Shown here: positions 42,815 through 51,234 of the stretch, piece after piece
Layout: the number at the start of each line of letters is the position of its first letter
Position numbering within the stretch: the first letter of the stretch is position 1
Assembly: GCA_028278245.1 (NCBI GenBank)
Contig: JANQEQ010000131.1
Span: forward strand, 18,869-82,868
Origin: Phycisphaerales bacterium
GTDB lineage: Bacteria > Planctomycetota > Phycisphaerae > Phycisphaerales > SM1A02
DNA length: 64,000 bases
Direction: 5' to 3'
The notes under the pieces: generated by a model
The model's input: the letters and a program-made list of their open reading frames with translations, nothing else
Told to the model about the DNA's origin: nothing
Database searches by the model: none
Translations under genes and position numbers: made by a program

Positions 42815-44602
42815 ATGTTCTGTTTATATCAACTTGTTATGAGGGGAGGAGTGACGTTCTTGGCGACTGTTCTGTCAATGTCTAATTCAGCTTTCGGTGA
42901 TTCAACCGGTGCGTGTTGTCTTCCGGATGATTCATGCGAAATACGAACTGAAACTTTATGTAAGAACGCAGGAGGTACATATCACGGGGATGATACTGAG
43001 TGCTATCGTGGTCTATGTGAGCCCATGTATCGGGTAACTGATCTGGGGGATATCGGCTTTGTACCCAATGCGGATAATGACGGCGTAAAACATGGAACGT
43101 TCGGTATCAATAACGATGGGCAGATCGTCTATGCCAGAGACTTTGATGGCGAAACACACGCTGCACTCTGGTTACCGGGATCTGCCTACGGCCTTTCCGC
43201 AGGTATCTATGACATCACTGATCTGTCTGAAGATTCAGAGCTTGAGCCGAGCATTGCGCGCGATATCAACATTGATGGTCTGATCATTGGGCAGGAGGGG
43301 AGTGTATCTTTAGCAGGATCGGGCAAAACAGCATTGTGGACCATATCAAGCGGTTCGGCCACCATAACAAACCCTGATGGTGAATCGTGGAGCCGTGGGA
43401 TGGCGATCAATGATGCGGATCCGGCTATGTACATCGGTGAGTACAAGATAACGGATGGTAAATGTCTCAGCCTTTGGACATCCGAGGAATGCTATGAGGC
43501 GTCCGGCGATTACACAGTTCTGCGGTCGTTTCGACAAGAGCTATCGGATCCTTACTCATCGACTACGGAATTGTCATATAAAACCGGGACCACATACTGT
43601 CATAACAGCAGTCATGCTCGCGACGTGAGTCAATATGGACAAGATGATGAACTCATTGTTGGCTACTCATTCATGTTTGCATTCACACCGGATTGTCTTG
43701 CTACCCCCGATCCATTCAAAGCAGCCATGACCTGGGAGCCGGAAGATTTTTATACACCTACTCCATTGACTTTGCTTTCAGTCAATCAAGGGGTAACTTC
43801 AAGGTCAGAAGCCCGTGGAGTGAATGACAATGGAGAGATCGTGGGGTATGGACCACAACTATATTTGGGGTGGAAGAGGGCTTATTACTGGTCGAGCATG
43901 AGTTCGGGACCAACAAACCTCAACCTCGAAGATATGCCTCCGGATCATGGAACTACCCAAGCAACATATGCTGAAGCCATCAACAACATGACAGATCCAC
44001 ATATTATTGCAACAAATGATTCAACCAATACTGCGATGATATGGATCCAACAATCTGATAATAGCTGGGAAGCATATGATCTTCATGATCTCCATCATGA
44101 TCTCTATACCAACGAGGACATATCAGATTGTAAAGTACATAAATTCAGGGCAGGTCATGACATTAACGATAATGGTTGGATTGTTGCCTGGGGAGATGAC
44201 AGTAATACCTCTGGTATTCAACCTCATGCCTATCTTCTCACACCTGAAACATGCCCCGCTGACGTTAACGATGATGGAGTTGTGAATATTGACGACATAT
44301 TTACTGTTCTTGGATTGTGGGGGGAATGTGAGGAGGGTGTGATTTGTGAAGGGGATGTTGACTTTAATTGCACTGTCGATATCGACGACAATTTTGTTAT
44401 TCTCGGTGAATGGGGCGATTGTCCTGGAGAAGAATCCTTCGGCGGTTCCGGAGGTGAGAATGAATTGCTTCTCAACTGGCTTGATGCGGGAGGTTATGCT
44501 GCAATACTTACGAACGAAATAACCTGGTATCAAGTCGAGCAGTGTTTCAATGGTGAGTCATACACAGAGATTGAAGACTGTTTGAACAATTTGATAGAAT
44601 AA
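42815..44602 (+). CDS. Secreted GACC/dockerin-like protein with HAF-type repeats
   Basis: A 595-residue exported protein; the start at 42815 gives a signal peptide ending SNSAFG. A GACC Cys-rich module follows at once (TGACCLPDDSCEIRTETLC, GGTYHGDDTEC), here at the N-terminus and not before the dockerin part. The centre (about residues 80-490) has repeats of the form GINNDGQIVYARD, INIDGLIIGQ, AINDADPAMYIGE, VNDNGEIVGYG and DINDNGWIVAWGD, resembling the HAF/extracellular repeat family and probably forming a propeller. The end has two calcium-type loops (CPADVNDDGVVNIDDIFTVL, DVDFNCTVDIDDNFVIL) and a 60-residue tail. It is followed by a PEP-CTERM gene in the same direction. Confidence 0.82.
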   Translation: MFCLYQLVMRGGVTFLATVLSMSNSAFGDSTGACCLPDDSCEIRTETLCKNAGGTYHGDDTECYRGLCEPMYRVTDLGDIGFVPNADNDGVKHGTFGINNDGQIVYARDFDGETHAALWLPGSAYGLSAGIYDITDLSEDSELEPSIARDINIDGLIIGQEGSVSLAGSGKTALWTISSGSATITNPDGESWSRGMAINDADPAMYIGEYKITDGKCLSLWTSEECYEASGDYTVLRSFRQELSDPYSSTTELSYKTGTTYCHNSSHARDVSQYGQDDELIVGYSFMFAFTPDCLATPDPFKAAMTWEPEDFYTPTPLTLLSVNQGVTSRSEARGVNDNGEIVGYGPQLYLGWKRAYYWSSMSSGPTNLNLEDMPPDHGTTQATYAEAINNMTDPHIIATNDSTNTAMIWIQQSDNSWEAYDLHDLHHDLYTNEDISDCKVHKFRAGHDINDNGWIVAWGDDSNTSGIQPHAYLLTPETCPADVNDDGVVNIDDIFTVLGLWGECEEGVICEGDVDFNCTVDIDDNFVILGEWGDCPGEESFGGSGGENELLLNWLDAGGYAAILTNEITWYQVEQCFNGESYTEIEDCLNNLIE

Positions 44603-44612
44603 ATTAAGGATT

Positions 44613-44647
44613 CCCTCCCCCCTCTTCTAAGAAGAGAGGGGAGGGGG
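44613..44647 (+). terminator. Hairpin between the dockerin-like and PEP-CTERM genes
   Basis: CCCTCCCCCCTCTTCT and AGAAGAGAGGGGAGGGGG pair with small bulges around a short loop, 11 bases past the stop at 44602. No T run follows, so it may attenuate or simply stabilise the message. A similar C-rich/G-rich dyad lies near 45653-45680. Confidence 0.45.
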
Positions 44648-44675
44648 TGCAATCGACTTAAGGAGATTTGTTCTA

Positions 44676-45257
44676 ATGTTGAACAAGAGAAATACGCTAA
44701 TTGTAATCATGAGTTCTATGGTTTCTCTAACAGCCAATAGTGTTGCGGAGGTTATCGAATACGAAGACAAATCTGCCTGGGAAGATGCAGTTGGAGATTT
44801 TACGACGATCGATTTTACGGGATTTCCTTTAGGAACCATCATCACTGATCAATACTCCGATCTTGGCGTCATTTTCACCGATGGAGATGATCTTATATAT
44901 CTCGATGAGTTTCTGTTCCCTGATGGTTCAGGTCTTGTCGGGAGCATGGGCGAAGGACCAATCACGGTTGAGTTTGACAATCCCCAAAACTGGATTGCCG
45001 TGGATTATCCCGGAGTTGTACGTTTTGAGTTATTCAGTAGTGATGTACTTATCTATACAAGTATATGGTTTTCCGGTGGTGGACAGTTGCCATTTGCAGG
45101 ATTAATTTCTTCTGATACATTCGATGCAGCTGTAATTAGTACAATTGGCTATGCAGTCACAATTGATGACTTGCACTTTGGTGCAGCAGTACCTGGCACG
45201 GGGAGCGGCGTGTTGTTACTTCTTTCCAGCGCCTTGTGGAAGAAGCGCAGGCGCTGA
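44676..45257 (+). CDS. PEP-CTERM-type exported protein
   Basis: A 193-residue protein with a signal peptide (IVIMSSMVSLTANSVAE) and a C-terminal sorting-type end: VPGTGSGVLLLLSSALWKKRRR, that is Pro-rich start, hydrophobic helix and basic tail. The body has a block TIDFTGFPLGTIITDQYSDL followed by GVIFTDGDDLI and TVEFDNPQNW, typical of beta-sandwich PEP-CTERM proteins. Such proteins are thought to be processed by exosortase and linked to biofilm or cell surface; no exosortase gene is in the window. AAGGAG precedes ATG 44676. It probably shares a transcript with the dockerin-like gene unless the hairpin in between terminates it. Confidence 0.8.
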   Translation: MLNKRNTLIVIMSSMVSLTANSVAEVIEYEDKSAWEDAVGDFTTIDFTGFPLGTIITDQYSDLGVIFTDGDDLIYLDEFLFPDGSGLVGSMGEGPITVEFDNPQNWIAVDYPGVVRFELFSSDVLIYTSIWFSGGGQLPFAGLISSDTFDAAVISTIGYAVTIDDLHFGAAVPGTGSGVLLLLSSALWKKRRR

Positions 45258-45269
45258 TCAACAGCCCAT

Positions 45270-45539
45270 TCACTTTAGTACCCCTGATCCCTGAAAGACC
45301 AGTGTATTTTCTGTACTCCCCAATGGATACGTATTTGTCACAAGGATATTCCCACTTCTTCCATCGTTGAGTATCAGTTCATACGTACCCAGCATCACCT
45401 TGTGATCCTTCGGCACATCGCACAAGCCGAACCAGTCACCAAGTACTCCTCTACCACTCGGCACATGATCAATCTGCATCATTGCTTCGACCAGGACTTC
45501 GCCATTGTTGTTGATGATCTTACCTTGTACCGATTCCAC
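45270..45539 (-). CDS. Small hypothetical protein, 89 aa
   Basis: Not recognised. It starts at GTG 45539 and ends only 13 bases after the convergent PEP-CTERM gene. The composition is protein-like, with beta-strand patterns (KIINNNGEVLVEAMMQIDHV, TYELILNDGRSGNILV). It has no signal peptide or Cys motif. A perfect 22-base palindrome lies about 67 bases upstream, which could be its operator. It could still be a chance frame, so the call is cautious. Confidence 0.5.
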   Translation of the reverse strand: MESVQGKIINNNGEVLVEAMMQIDHVPSGRGVLGDWFGLCDVPKDHKVMLGTYELILNDGRSGNILVTNTYPLGSTENTLVFQGSGVLK

Positions 45540-45605
45540 ACCAGGTCTCCTGTTGGTTTCACACTATCTGAAATCACAGGGGATGTCTTGGAAAGTCAGG
45601 TTATC

Positions 45606-45627
45606 CACTGACAACTAGTTGTCAGTG
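45606..45627. promoter_or_regulatory. Perfect 22-base palindrome, possible operator
   Basis: CACTGACAACTAGTTGTCAGTG reads the same on both strands. It sits in the spacer upstream of the small minus-strand gene. Symmetry without a loop suits a dimeric repressor site or a transcript hairpin. Confidence 0.5.
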
Positions 45628-45756
45628 ATGAAGTAAAATACTACACCACTTCATTCCCTCTCCTCTCTGGGGAGGGATCTTTGCTCATACACCCGCGTAT
45701 CGAAGATTTCGACACTATGGGATCGTAATATTATTTTGTTACAACCAAGATAAAAA

Positions 45757-45777
45757 AGCTGCGGAGGTTCCGCAGCT
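45757..45777 (-). terminator. Rho-independent terminator of the PEP-CTERM gene ending at 45820
   Basis: A perfect 9-base stem AGCTGCGGA/TCCGCAGCT with a 3-base loop, followed on the minus strand by TTTTTTA (plus-strand A run at 45752-45757). It lies about 43 bases past the stop of the minus-strand gene, a textbook layout. Confidence 0.85.
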
Positions 45778-45819
45778 CTTGGTCGGGGTGAAGAAAGATA
45801 ATCCTCTATTGTGACGCGA

Positions 45820-46485
45820 TCAACGTCGTCGGCGACTTCCAATGAAACCTGCAACAGCAAGCAATGACAGAACACTCGGTGAAGGTACAAAATGACGAGC
45901 AATGACGCTGCCGGTGGAGGGTAAACCTCCACTCATACCGGCAATACCCAGACTACTAAAGTCCGAAGGTGATCCTCCCAGGGCGTTGCCGTAGTCCTGG
46001 ATGATGAACTGCCAGGTTTCACCCGGCATGAAGATCTCATCTGCACCAAAACTCTCAAATACGAGGGGTCCATTGATCGTTCCAGCACGGAGATAGTCAA
46101 TTCGGAACGCCTCCTCGAGATCAGATAATCCCACGTTTCCTATCCACCCATCAAAATTTGTGATGGTTGTTTCAGGATCTGCCACATAGTGAAGATCCCA
46201 CCATGCAACGTCTGTCATGTTCGTGATCTCAACAAGGATGTTCGGAATTGTTGGATTATCACTTCCATCCCAGCACGATGTCTGATCTGTGAATGTGTGG
46301 ACAGATGTGATCCACTCATCAGTTGGGAATGCTGGCATGTTACCCAGCTCATGCCATTCTGCCTGTTCAATGAATAGTGGATCTTGAGGACCGTTCTCAG
46401 ACCAGGGATTTACTGGGTACGCAGATGATGTGCTCGTCACACTGATGATTACAACGATGAATAGGATTGTATTCATAGTCTTCAT
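45820..46485 (-). CDS. PEP-CTERM-type exported protein
   Basis: A 221-residue protein. The start is set at ATG 46485 because AAGGAG lies eight bases upstream of it and only two before the alternative ATG at 46491. A signal peptide (TILFIVVIISVTSTSSA) is followed by a Trp/Asp-rich body (DPLFIEQAEWHELGNM, VAWWDLHYVADPETTITNFD) and the C-terminal signal FVPSPSVLSLLAVAGFIGSRRRR (P-x-P type, hydrophobic, then four Arg). It is probably surface-sorted by an exosortase encoded elsewhere. A strong terminator follows. The AT-rich upstream region carries no gene. Confidence 0.8.
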   Translation of the reverse strand: MKTMNTILFIVVIISVTSTSSAYPVNPWSENGPQDPLFIEQAEWHELGNMPAFPTDEWITSVHTFTDQTSCWDGSDNPTIPNILVEITNMTDVAWWDLHYVADPETTITNFDGWIGNVGLSDLEEAFRIDYLRAGTINGPLVFESFGADEIFMPGETWQFIIQDYGNALGGSPSDFSSLGIAGMSGGLPSTGSVIARHFVPSPSVLSLLAVAGFIGSRRRR

Positions 46486-46491
46486 GGCCAT

Positions 46492-47309
46492 AACTCCTTA
46501 CAATAAGCCAGTAAAATATGGTGATATCGCAAAATGTTGCATGATCATCAGCTTGGCGATCGACTGTACATTTCAACGAAATAGCCTTCATCGCTCCGTT
46601 GCGCGGAGGTTGCTGCTCTGCAAGTGCATCAGTATGGAAAGAACAGTTGACCCCGGAATTCCACAATATCACCTCAACTATTTGAATGAGAGACGTTACG
46701 CAGTATCTCTCTTATTCAATACATATAAATTTGATGTTCAGCTCAGACATGTGTTAAGGTTAGCAGTTAATGTCATATATAAGATTATTCCCATTTTCGA
46801 GACATGCAAATTTTTAATAGTATATTTATCTTTCATATACAGTTAACATCTGTAAATATATAAATCACAGGACGTTGGTCTTGGTAATCGATACGAATAA
46901 TTATCAGATTCTTATCCGAAAATTTATTCGGATATATAAATACTCATAATGATAGTATCATGTAAATACAGAAATCTACTGTCTGTGGGATATTAGTATT
47001 CTGTCATCTAGATAGGGATTGTGCGAATCAATCACAGAATACTTGTGTTATTGCTTTCCAGATTCACACACCAGATTTATTAACTCCATGAGTTCTTTCT
47101 CAAGCTATTCGATCAAAGTGTATCTCTACCGATTCGATCTCCCCTGTGGTAGTAGAATCCAAAGACCCCAGATTACCACTGGCATTAGCATGTCACTCTA
47201 GAGCACCTGATCCCTGATACTGCGAGACACTTCCTTGTTGATTTAAGTATGCGATCAGGGAACGATGGGGAGTAACGGATTAGTTCGCGCAGGAATTTGG
47301 TGATATTAA
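46492..47309. other. AT-rich gene-free region of about 800 bases
   Basis: Between the PEP-CTERM gene and the guanylate kinase end. No frame has a ribosome site or protein-like composition. The sequence is rich in ATAT and TTTAT runs. A stem TATCCGAA/TTCGGATA lies at 46913-46934. It may hold the promoter of the PEP-CTERM gene at one end; the rest is unexplained. Confidence 0.55.
46494..46499 (-). promoter_or_regulatory. Ribosome binding site deciding the start at 46485
   Basis: CTCCTT on the plus strand is AAGGAG on the minus strand, eight bases before ATG 46485. It is only two bases from the next ATG at 46491, too close for use. Confidence 0.7.
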
Positions 47310-47978
47310 TCAATCGGATTGCGCAGCATTCCATCGCTTGCGCACCAGTTTGATCGCATCTTCAATCGTGCGGCTTAGATCGTCGTTCACAATAAATTCA
47401 TCGAACGCATTGCTGGAACGAGCGAGGTTGATCTCATGTTTTGCCTCAGCAAATCGTCGCTGAATAACAGTCTCATCCTCACGCCCTCGTGACCGCAGAC
47501 GCCGGAGCAGTTCATCTTCGCTTGGAGGTAGGATGAAAACCATGAAAGCCTGAGGCATGGACTGTCGCACCTGCAGCGCACCCTGTACATCGATATCGAG
47601 AATGATCAGTCGTCCTTCAGCCAGGCAATCTTCAACCGGTTGTTTCGGCGTTCCGTATGCATGCCGCCCGAAGACCGTTGCATGTTCAAGGAACTCATCG
47701 CGCTGAAGCATGGCCTGAAACTGCTCATCTGAGATGAAGCAATAATCCTCGCCATCGACTTCCTGATCGGACTGAGGGCGTGTTGTCATGGAGATACTGA
47801 ATATACCGTTCAGTTTCTCCTGGATGGTGTGGGCGATAGTGGTCTTTCCCACACCGGACGGTCCACAGACGACCAGCAGCAGACCTGATCGCGTGGGGTT
47901 TTCATCAGTTGAACCGTCCGCATTATCCCTAATAGCGGGCTGAGAATCCTGATTCAAGGGCACAGGTGATGATGACAT
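47310..47978 (-). CDS. gmk: Guanylate kinase
   Basis: A 222-residue cytoplasmic enzyme that phosphorylates GMP to GDP with ATP. The P-loop is VVCGPSGVGKTT, and the GMP-binding block is SISMTTRPQSDQEVDGEDYC. FLEHATVFGRHAYGTP, LIILDIDVQGALQVR and VFILPPSEDELLRRLRSRGR are the other family blocks. About 30 polar residues precede the P-loop domain (NQDSQPAIRDNADGSTDEN), a longer lead than in E. coli (about 5), so an internal start is possible; the ATG at 47978 is kept as the only ATG. Convergent with nothing nearby; 406 bases separate it from the AddB-like gene. Confidence 0.93.
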   Translation of the reverse strand: MSSSPVPLNQDSQPAIRDNADGSTDENPTRSGLLLVVCGPSGVGKTTIAHTIQEKLNGIFSISMTTRPQSDQEVDGEDYCFISDEQFQAMLQRDEFLEHATVFGRHAYGTPKQPVEDCLAEGRLIILDIDVQGALQVRQSMPQAFMVFILPPSEDELLRRLRSRGREDETVIQRRFAEAKHEINLARSSNAFDEFIVNDDLSRTIEDAIKLVRKRWNAAQSD

Positions 47979-48384
47979 GCCTGCCAGTGTAGAAGTCTTG
48001 ACGGGTCAGGCAACCGGTATTCTTGCTCATACACGGTGTATGTATATGGGATTGAGGAGATACGATGCGGAATCAACAAGAGCGGGCGACCCCCACGGCC
48101 GCCCGCTCTCGTACGTACCTGTCAACCCCCACACTTCATGTGAGGGGACTCACGTACCTACTCATCAAGCCAACCATATCTGATTATGATGCTCTGACAA
48201 GGAAAAAGCTGGAAATTGGCCTGATAATGGGACTTATCGCGGTAAATTCAGGGAAACCCCTGAGACAACCGTATGTCAGTCCTCGGCTGAATACTACACA
48301 TGACGGGGGCAGGTAATCCCGCACGATCCAGCTACCATGTAGGACTGTGATATTTTCCATTCGGCAGAGTATCTCTGAGGAATC
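47979..48384. other. Divergent spacer between gmk and the AddB-like gene
   Basis: About 400 bases. It carries a GC-rich hairpin (48079-48109) and presumably both promoters. The small open frames here overlap the hairpin or run into the AddB-like gene and are not convincing. Confidence 0.5.
48079..48109. repeat. GC-rich hairpin with 10-base stem
   Basis: AGAGCGGGCG and CGCCCGCTCT are perfect complements with an 11-base loop. Neither side has a T run. It is possibly a promoter-proximal regulatory or REP-like element. Confidence 0.5.
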
Positions 48385-51234
48385 ATGATGCATCGGATCT
48401 GGTTGGATTGGAGCAAACCGTGCCTTCCCCAGGTTGCCCGATGGCTGGTCCAGCATGGTTCGAATGAAATCGGCCTTTGCGATCTCAGCCAACATGTATG
48501 CGTGGTTCCAGGTCAACGGGCCGGTCGCATTGTTCTTGAACTGCTGGTTCGTGAATGTCAACATCAAAAGCTGAGGCTGATACCACCACGTATGGTGACA
48601 CCGGGCGTCCTGCCTCATGTATTGCTCGATTATGATCAACCCGTCGCTCAGCCGATGGAGGTGCAACTCACCTGGATGGCAACCTTGCAGGGTGCATCAG
48701 CGGATCTGCTGGAGCCGTTACTGCCTCGACGACCTTCGATTGAAAGCTGGCTGGTCTGGTTTGAACTGGCCGGGACAATCCGTTCATTGGCCAGTGAACT
48801 TGCCGGGGCACAAATCGACTTTCAGGATGTAGCTGAAGCCGCGGAACGACGAGAGATGTTCGCAGAGGGTGATCGCTGGCGAGCGCTGTCTCAACTGGCG
48901 ATTCTCTACCACCAGCGACTCCGCAGCCATGGTCTGCTTGATCCACATGAAGCGCAGCTACAGGCAATTGATGCAGGAACATGTGCATCGGAACAGAACG
49001 TGATCCTGATTGCGATTCCCGAACTAAATCTGCAGCAAAGGGCACTGTTGGAGTATGGGAATAATCGCATCACGGCGTTGATCCATGCTCCCGAATCCTG
49101 GTCGGATCACTTTGATGATCTGGGTTGTCCTTGTCCGGAAATGTGGAATAGGCATGCGCTTCAAATCTCAGATGATCAGATCAGCGTGGTTGAGCGTTGG
49201 TCGGACCAGGCTCAGGTCGCACTTGATCGCATCGCAGAACTGACTGATACGCGCAGCCACGATGAAATCACACTTGGACTGGGTGATGAACTGCTTGGCC
49301 CAACACTACAACACCATGGCAAGTGGGCTGGAGTCGATTTTCACGCTGCTGCCGGTGAACAACTGCTTCAATCTGCACCGGCGCGATTCCTGTCGGCGCT
49401 GGCAGATTGGCTGGAAGAACCGCGGTTTGTTAACTTTGCCACGCTGTTGCGCCATCCTGATGTGGAACATTGGTTGCATAGCAATCAAAACACCAACTCA
49501 AAAGAAAGCGACTACGGCGTGGGCGATTGGCTCACGCTGCTGGATCGCTATTTCTCCGATCATCTTCATGAAAGGCTCACCGGGCACTGGCTGGGTGATT
49601 CAAAGCAGCAACATCGCCTGATATTGATTTGGGATGCAGTACAACAATTATGTAAACCGCTCAACAAATCAGAACGAAACTGGAGCGCGTGGGCGCAACC
49701 GATCCTTGATGTCCTCAATGAGGTATACGGTGATCTCAGTGGCATGGACCATACTGCTCAGCGTAAGACACTCGAAGCGATCCGGACGTTGAGCGATCTG
49801 CTCGGCCAAGTCGTCGAAACACTTGAGCCGCTCCAACCTCAAGTATCAGCACCAACAGCAATTCACATGTTCCTTTCCTGCGCCGGAGAGATCACGTTAC
49901 CGCAGCTAGCAGCGCACAAACACATTGAAATGTTGGGTTGGCTGGAGCTTCATCTGGATGTTGCACCCGCCATGATCATCACTGGTTGCAACGATAATCA
50001 CATTCCCCGAACGTTCGGCCCTGATCCGTTTCTTCCCAGTACGCTACGTGAGATATTGGGATTGAATTCCAATCAGAGTCGATACGGCCGCGACATGTAT
50101 CTGTTGCAGGCGATTGTTAACAGCCGGGAGAGCGTGAAGATCATTGCCGGCCGGTACGATCAGGAGGGAAGTCCGCTTCTGCCCAGTCGATTGCTCCTGA
50201 CCGGTGATGATGAGACGCTTGTCAAACGGACGCGTCTTGTTTGCGCCGGAACCGATCTGTCTTCGCGCACTATTCCCCGTGGTATTCCGCTTGCCGGCGC
50301 GCAGACACAATTCGTGGTACCGGATCTGCCATCGGATCTACCAATTCCAACTTCGATGAACGTGACAGACTTCCGTTCGTATTTGCAATGCCCGTATCGC
50401 TTCGCGCTGAGTCGCATCCTGAAACTGGAATCGCTCACCGATGATGGACGAGAATTGGATGCGCTTCAGTTTGGGACACTGGCGCACAGTGTCCTGGAAA
50501 AATTTGGCTCAGATCCGGGTATCAAAGATTCCAGTGGTGCAGAGGAGATCGCAGATTTCCTCATCGACACACTTCGTCAAACTGTACGGCATAGATTTGG
50601 AACTAAACCACTGCCTGCGGTCCAGCTGCAGGTTGCGCGCCTGGAACAGCGGCTGGAGGTTTTTGCGCGCAAGCAAGCTGCAGTTCGGGCGGAGGGTTGG
50701 ATCATTCGTCACACGGAGTTTTCGTTCAGCGAAACTACATCACTGGATATCCCCGGCCAGGAACCAATGTTACTGCGCGGCAAAATTGACCGACTCGATC
50801 AGCATGAACAGACCGGTGCCTGGCGGATCATTGATTACAAAACAGGTGAGAGTGGTATCCCCCCACACAAGGCACATCATGGCAAGGAAAAGCTTGATCC
50901 CGCTTCATCAATTGAGTGGGTGGACCTGCAATTGCCGCTTTACCATTATCTCGCGCAGCAGAACGGGATTGAAGGCGATATTACTCTGGGATATTTCCTG
51001 TTGCCGCAAAAGGCAGACAATACTTCGTTGAGTTTAGCGCAATGGGAGGAAGAACATCTGGAATCGGCGATTGAGACAGCGCGCGATGTAGTTCGTCGTA
51101 TTCGGTCTGGTGATTTTAAACGTAACGAGGACTACGACAGTCGCTACGATCAGTTTGCCCACATCTGTCATACAAAATCATTTGCCGAGGATGTCTCCGG
51201 AGAATCACTTGCTGATGCGGAGGTGGCAGAATGA
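48385..51234 (+). CDS. addB: AddB-type helicase-like/nuclease protein
   Basis: A 949-residue subunit of a likely AddAB double-strand-break repair complex. The C-terminal region is a PD-(D/E)XK nuclease of the RecB type: FGTLAHSVLEKF, the metal-binding D in LRGKIDRLDQH and DYKTG in IIDYKTGESG, then DLQLPLYHYL. The N-terminal two thirds look like the inactivated helicase fold of AddB, with ITGCNDNHIPRTFG and MYLLQAIVNSRESVKIIAG in the usual order. AddB proteins often carry an iron-sulfur cluster of four Cys; here only CPYRF before and one Cys after the nuclease remain, so the cluster is probably absent. Overlaps addA by ATGA. Confidence 0.8.
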   Translation: MMHRIWLDWSKPCLPQVARWLVQHGSNEIGLCDLSQHVCVVPGQRAGRIVLELLVRECQHQKLRLIPPRMVTPGVLPHVLLDYDQPVAQPMEVQLTWMATLQGASADLLEPLLPRRPSIESWLVWFELAGTIRSLASELAGAQIDFQDVAEAAERREMFAEGDRWRALSQLAILYHQRLRSHGLLDPHEAQLQAIDAGTCASEQNVILIAIPELNLQQRALLEYGNNRITALIHAPESWSDHFDDLGCPCPEMWNRHALQISDDQISVVERWSDQAQVALDRIAELTDTRSHDEITLGLGDELLGPTLQHHGKWAGVDFHAAAGEQLLQSAPARFLSALADWLEEPRFVNFATLLRHPDVEHWLHSNQNTNSKESDYGVGDWLTLLDRYFSDHLHERLTGHWLGDSKQQHRLILIWDAVQQLCKPLNKSERNWSAWAQPILDVLNEVYGDLSGMDHTAQRKTLEAIRTLSDLLGQVVETLEPLQPQVSAPTAIHMFLSCAGEITLPQLAAHKHIEMLGWLELHLDVAPAMIITGCNDNHIPRTFGPDPFLPSTLREILGLNSNQSRYGRDMYLLQAIVNSRESVKIIAGRYDQEGSPLLPSRLLLTGDDETLVKRTRLVCAGTDLSSRTIPRGIPLAGAQTQFVVPDLPSDLPIPTSMNVTDFRSYLQCPYRFALSRILKLESLTDDGRELDALQFGTLAHSVLEKFGSDPGIKDSSGAEEIADFLIDTLRQTVRHRFGTKPLPAVQLQVARLEQRLEVFARKQAAVRAEGWIIRHTEFSFSETTSLDIPGQEPMLLRGKIDRLDQHEQTGAWRIIDYKTGESGIPPHKAHHGKEKLDPASSIEWVDLQLPLYHYLAQQNGIEGDITLGYFLLPQKADNTSLSLAQWEEEHLESAIETARDVVRRIRSGDFKRNEDYDSRYDQFAHICHTKSFAEDVSGESLADAEVAE

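Noticed and set aside
46430..46846. Plus-strand frame of 138 codons in the AT-rich region
   Set aside because: First half is antisense to the PEP-CTERM gene and the rest has low-complexity hydrophobic composition.
48065..48316. Small plus-strand frame in the gmk-addB spacer
   Set aside because: Runs through a GC-rich hairpin, lacks a ribosome site and has no recognisable pattern.
48184..48666. Minus-strand frame of 160 codons spanning the AddB-like start
   Set aside because: Overlaps the start of a strongly supported gene and lacks protein-like patterns.
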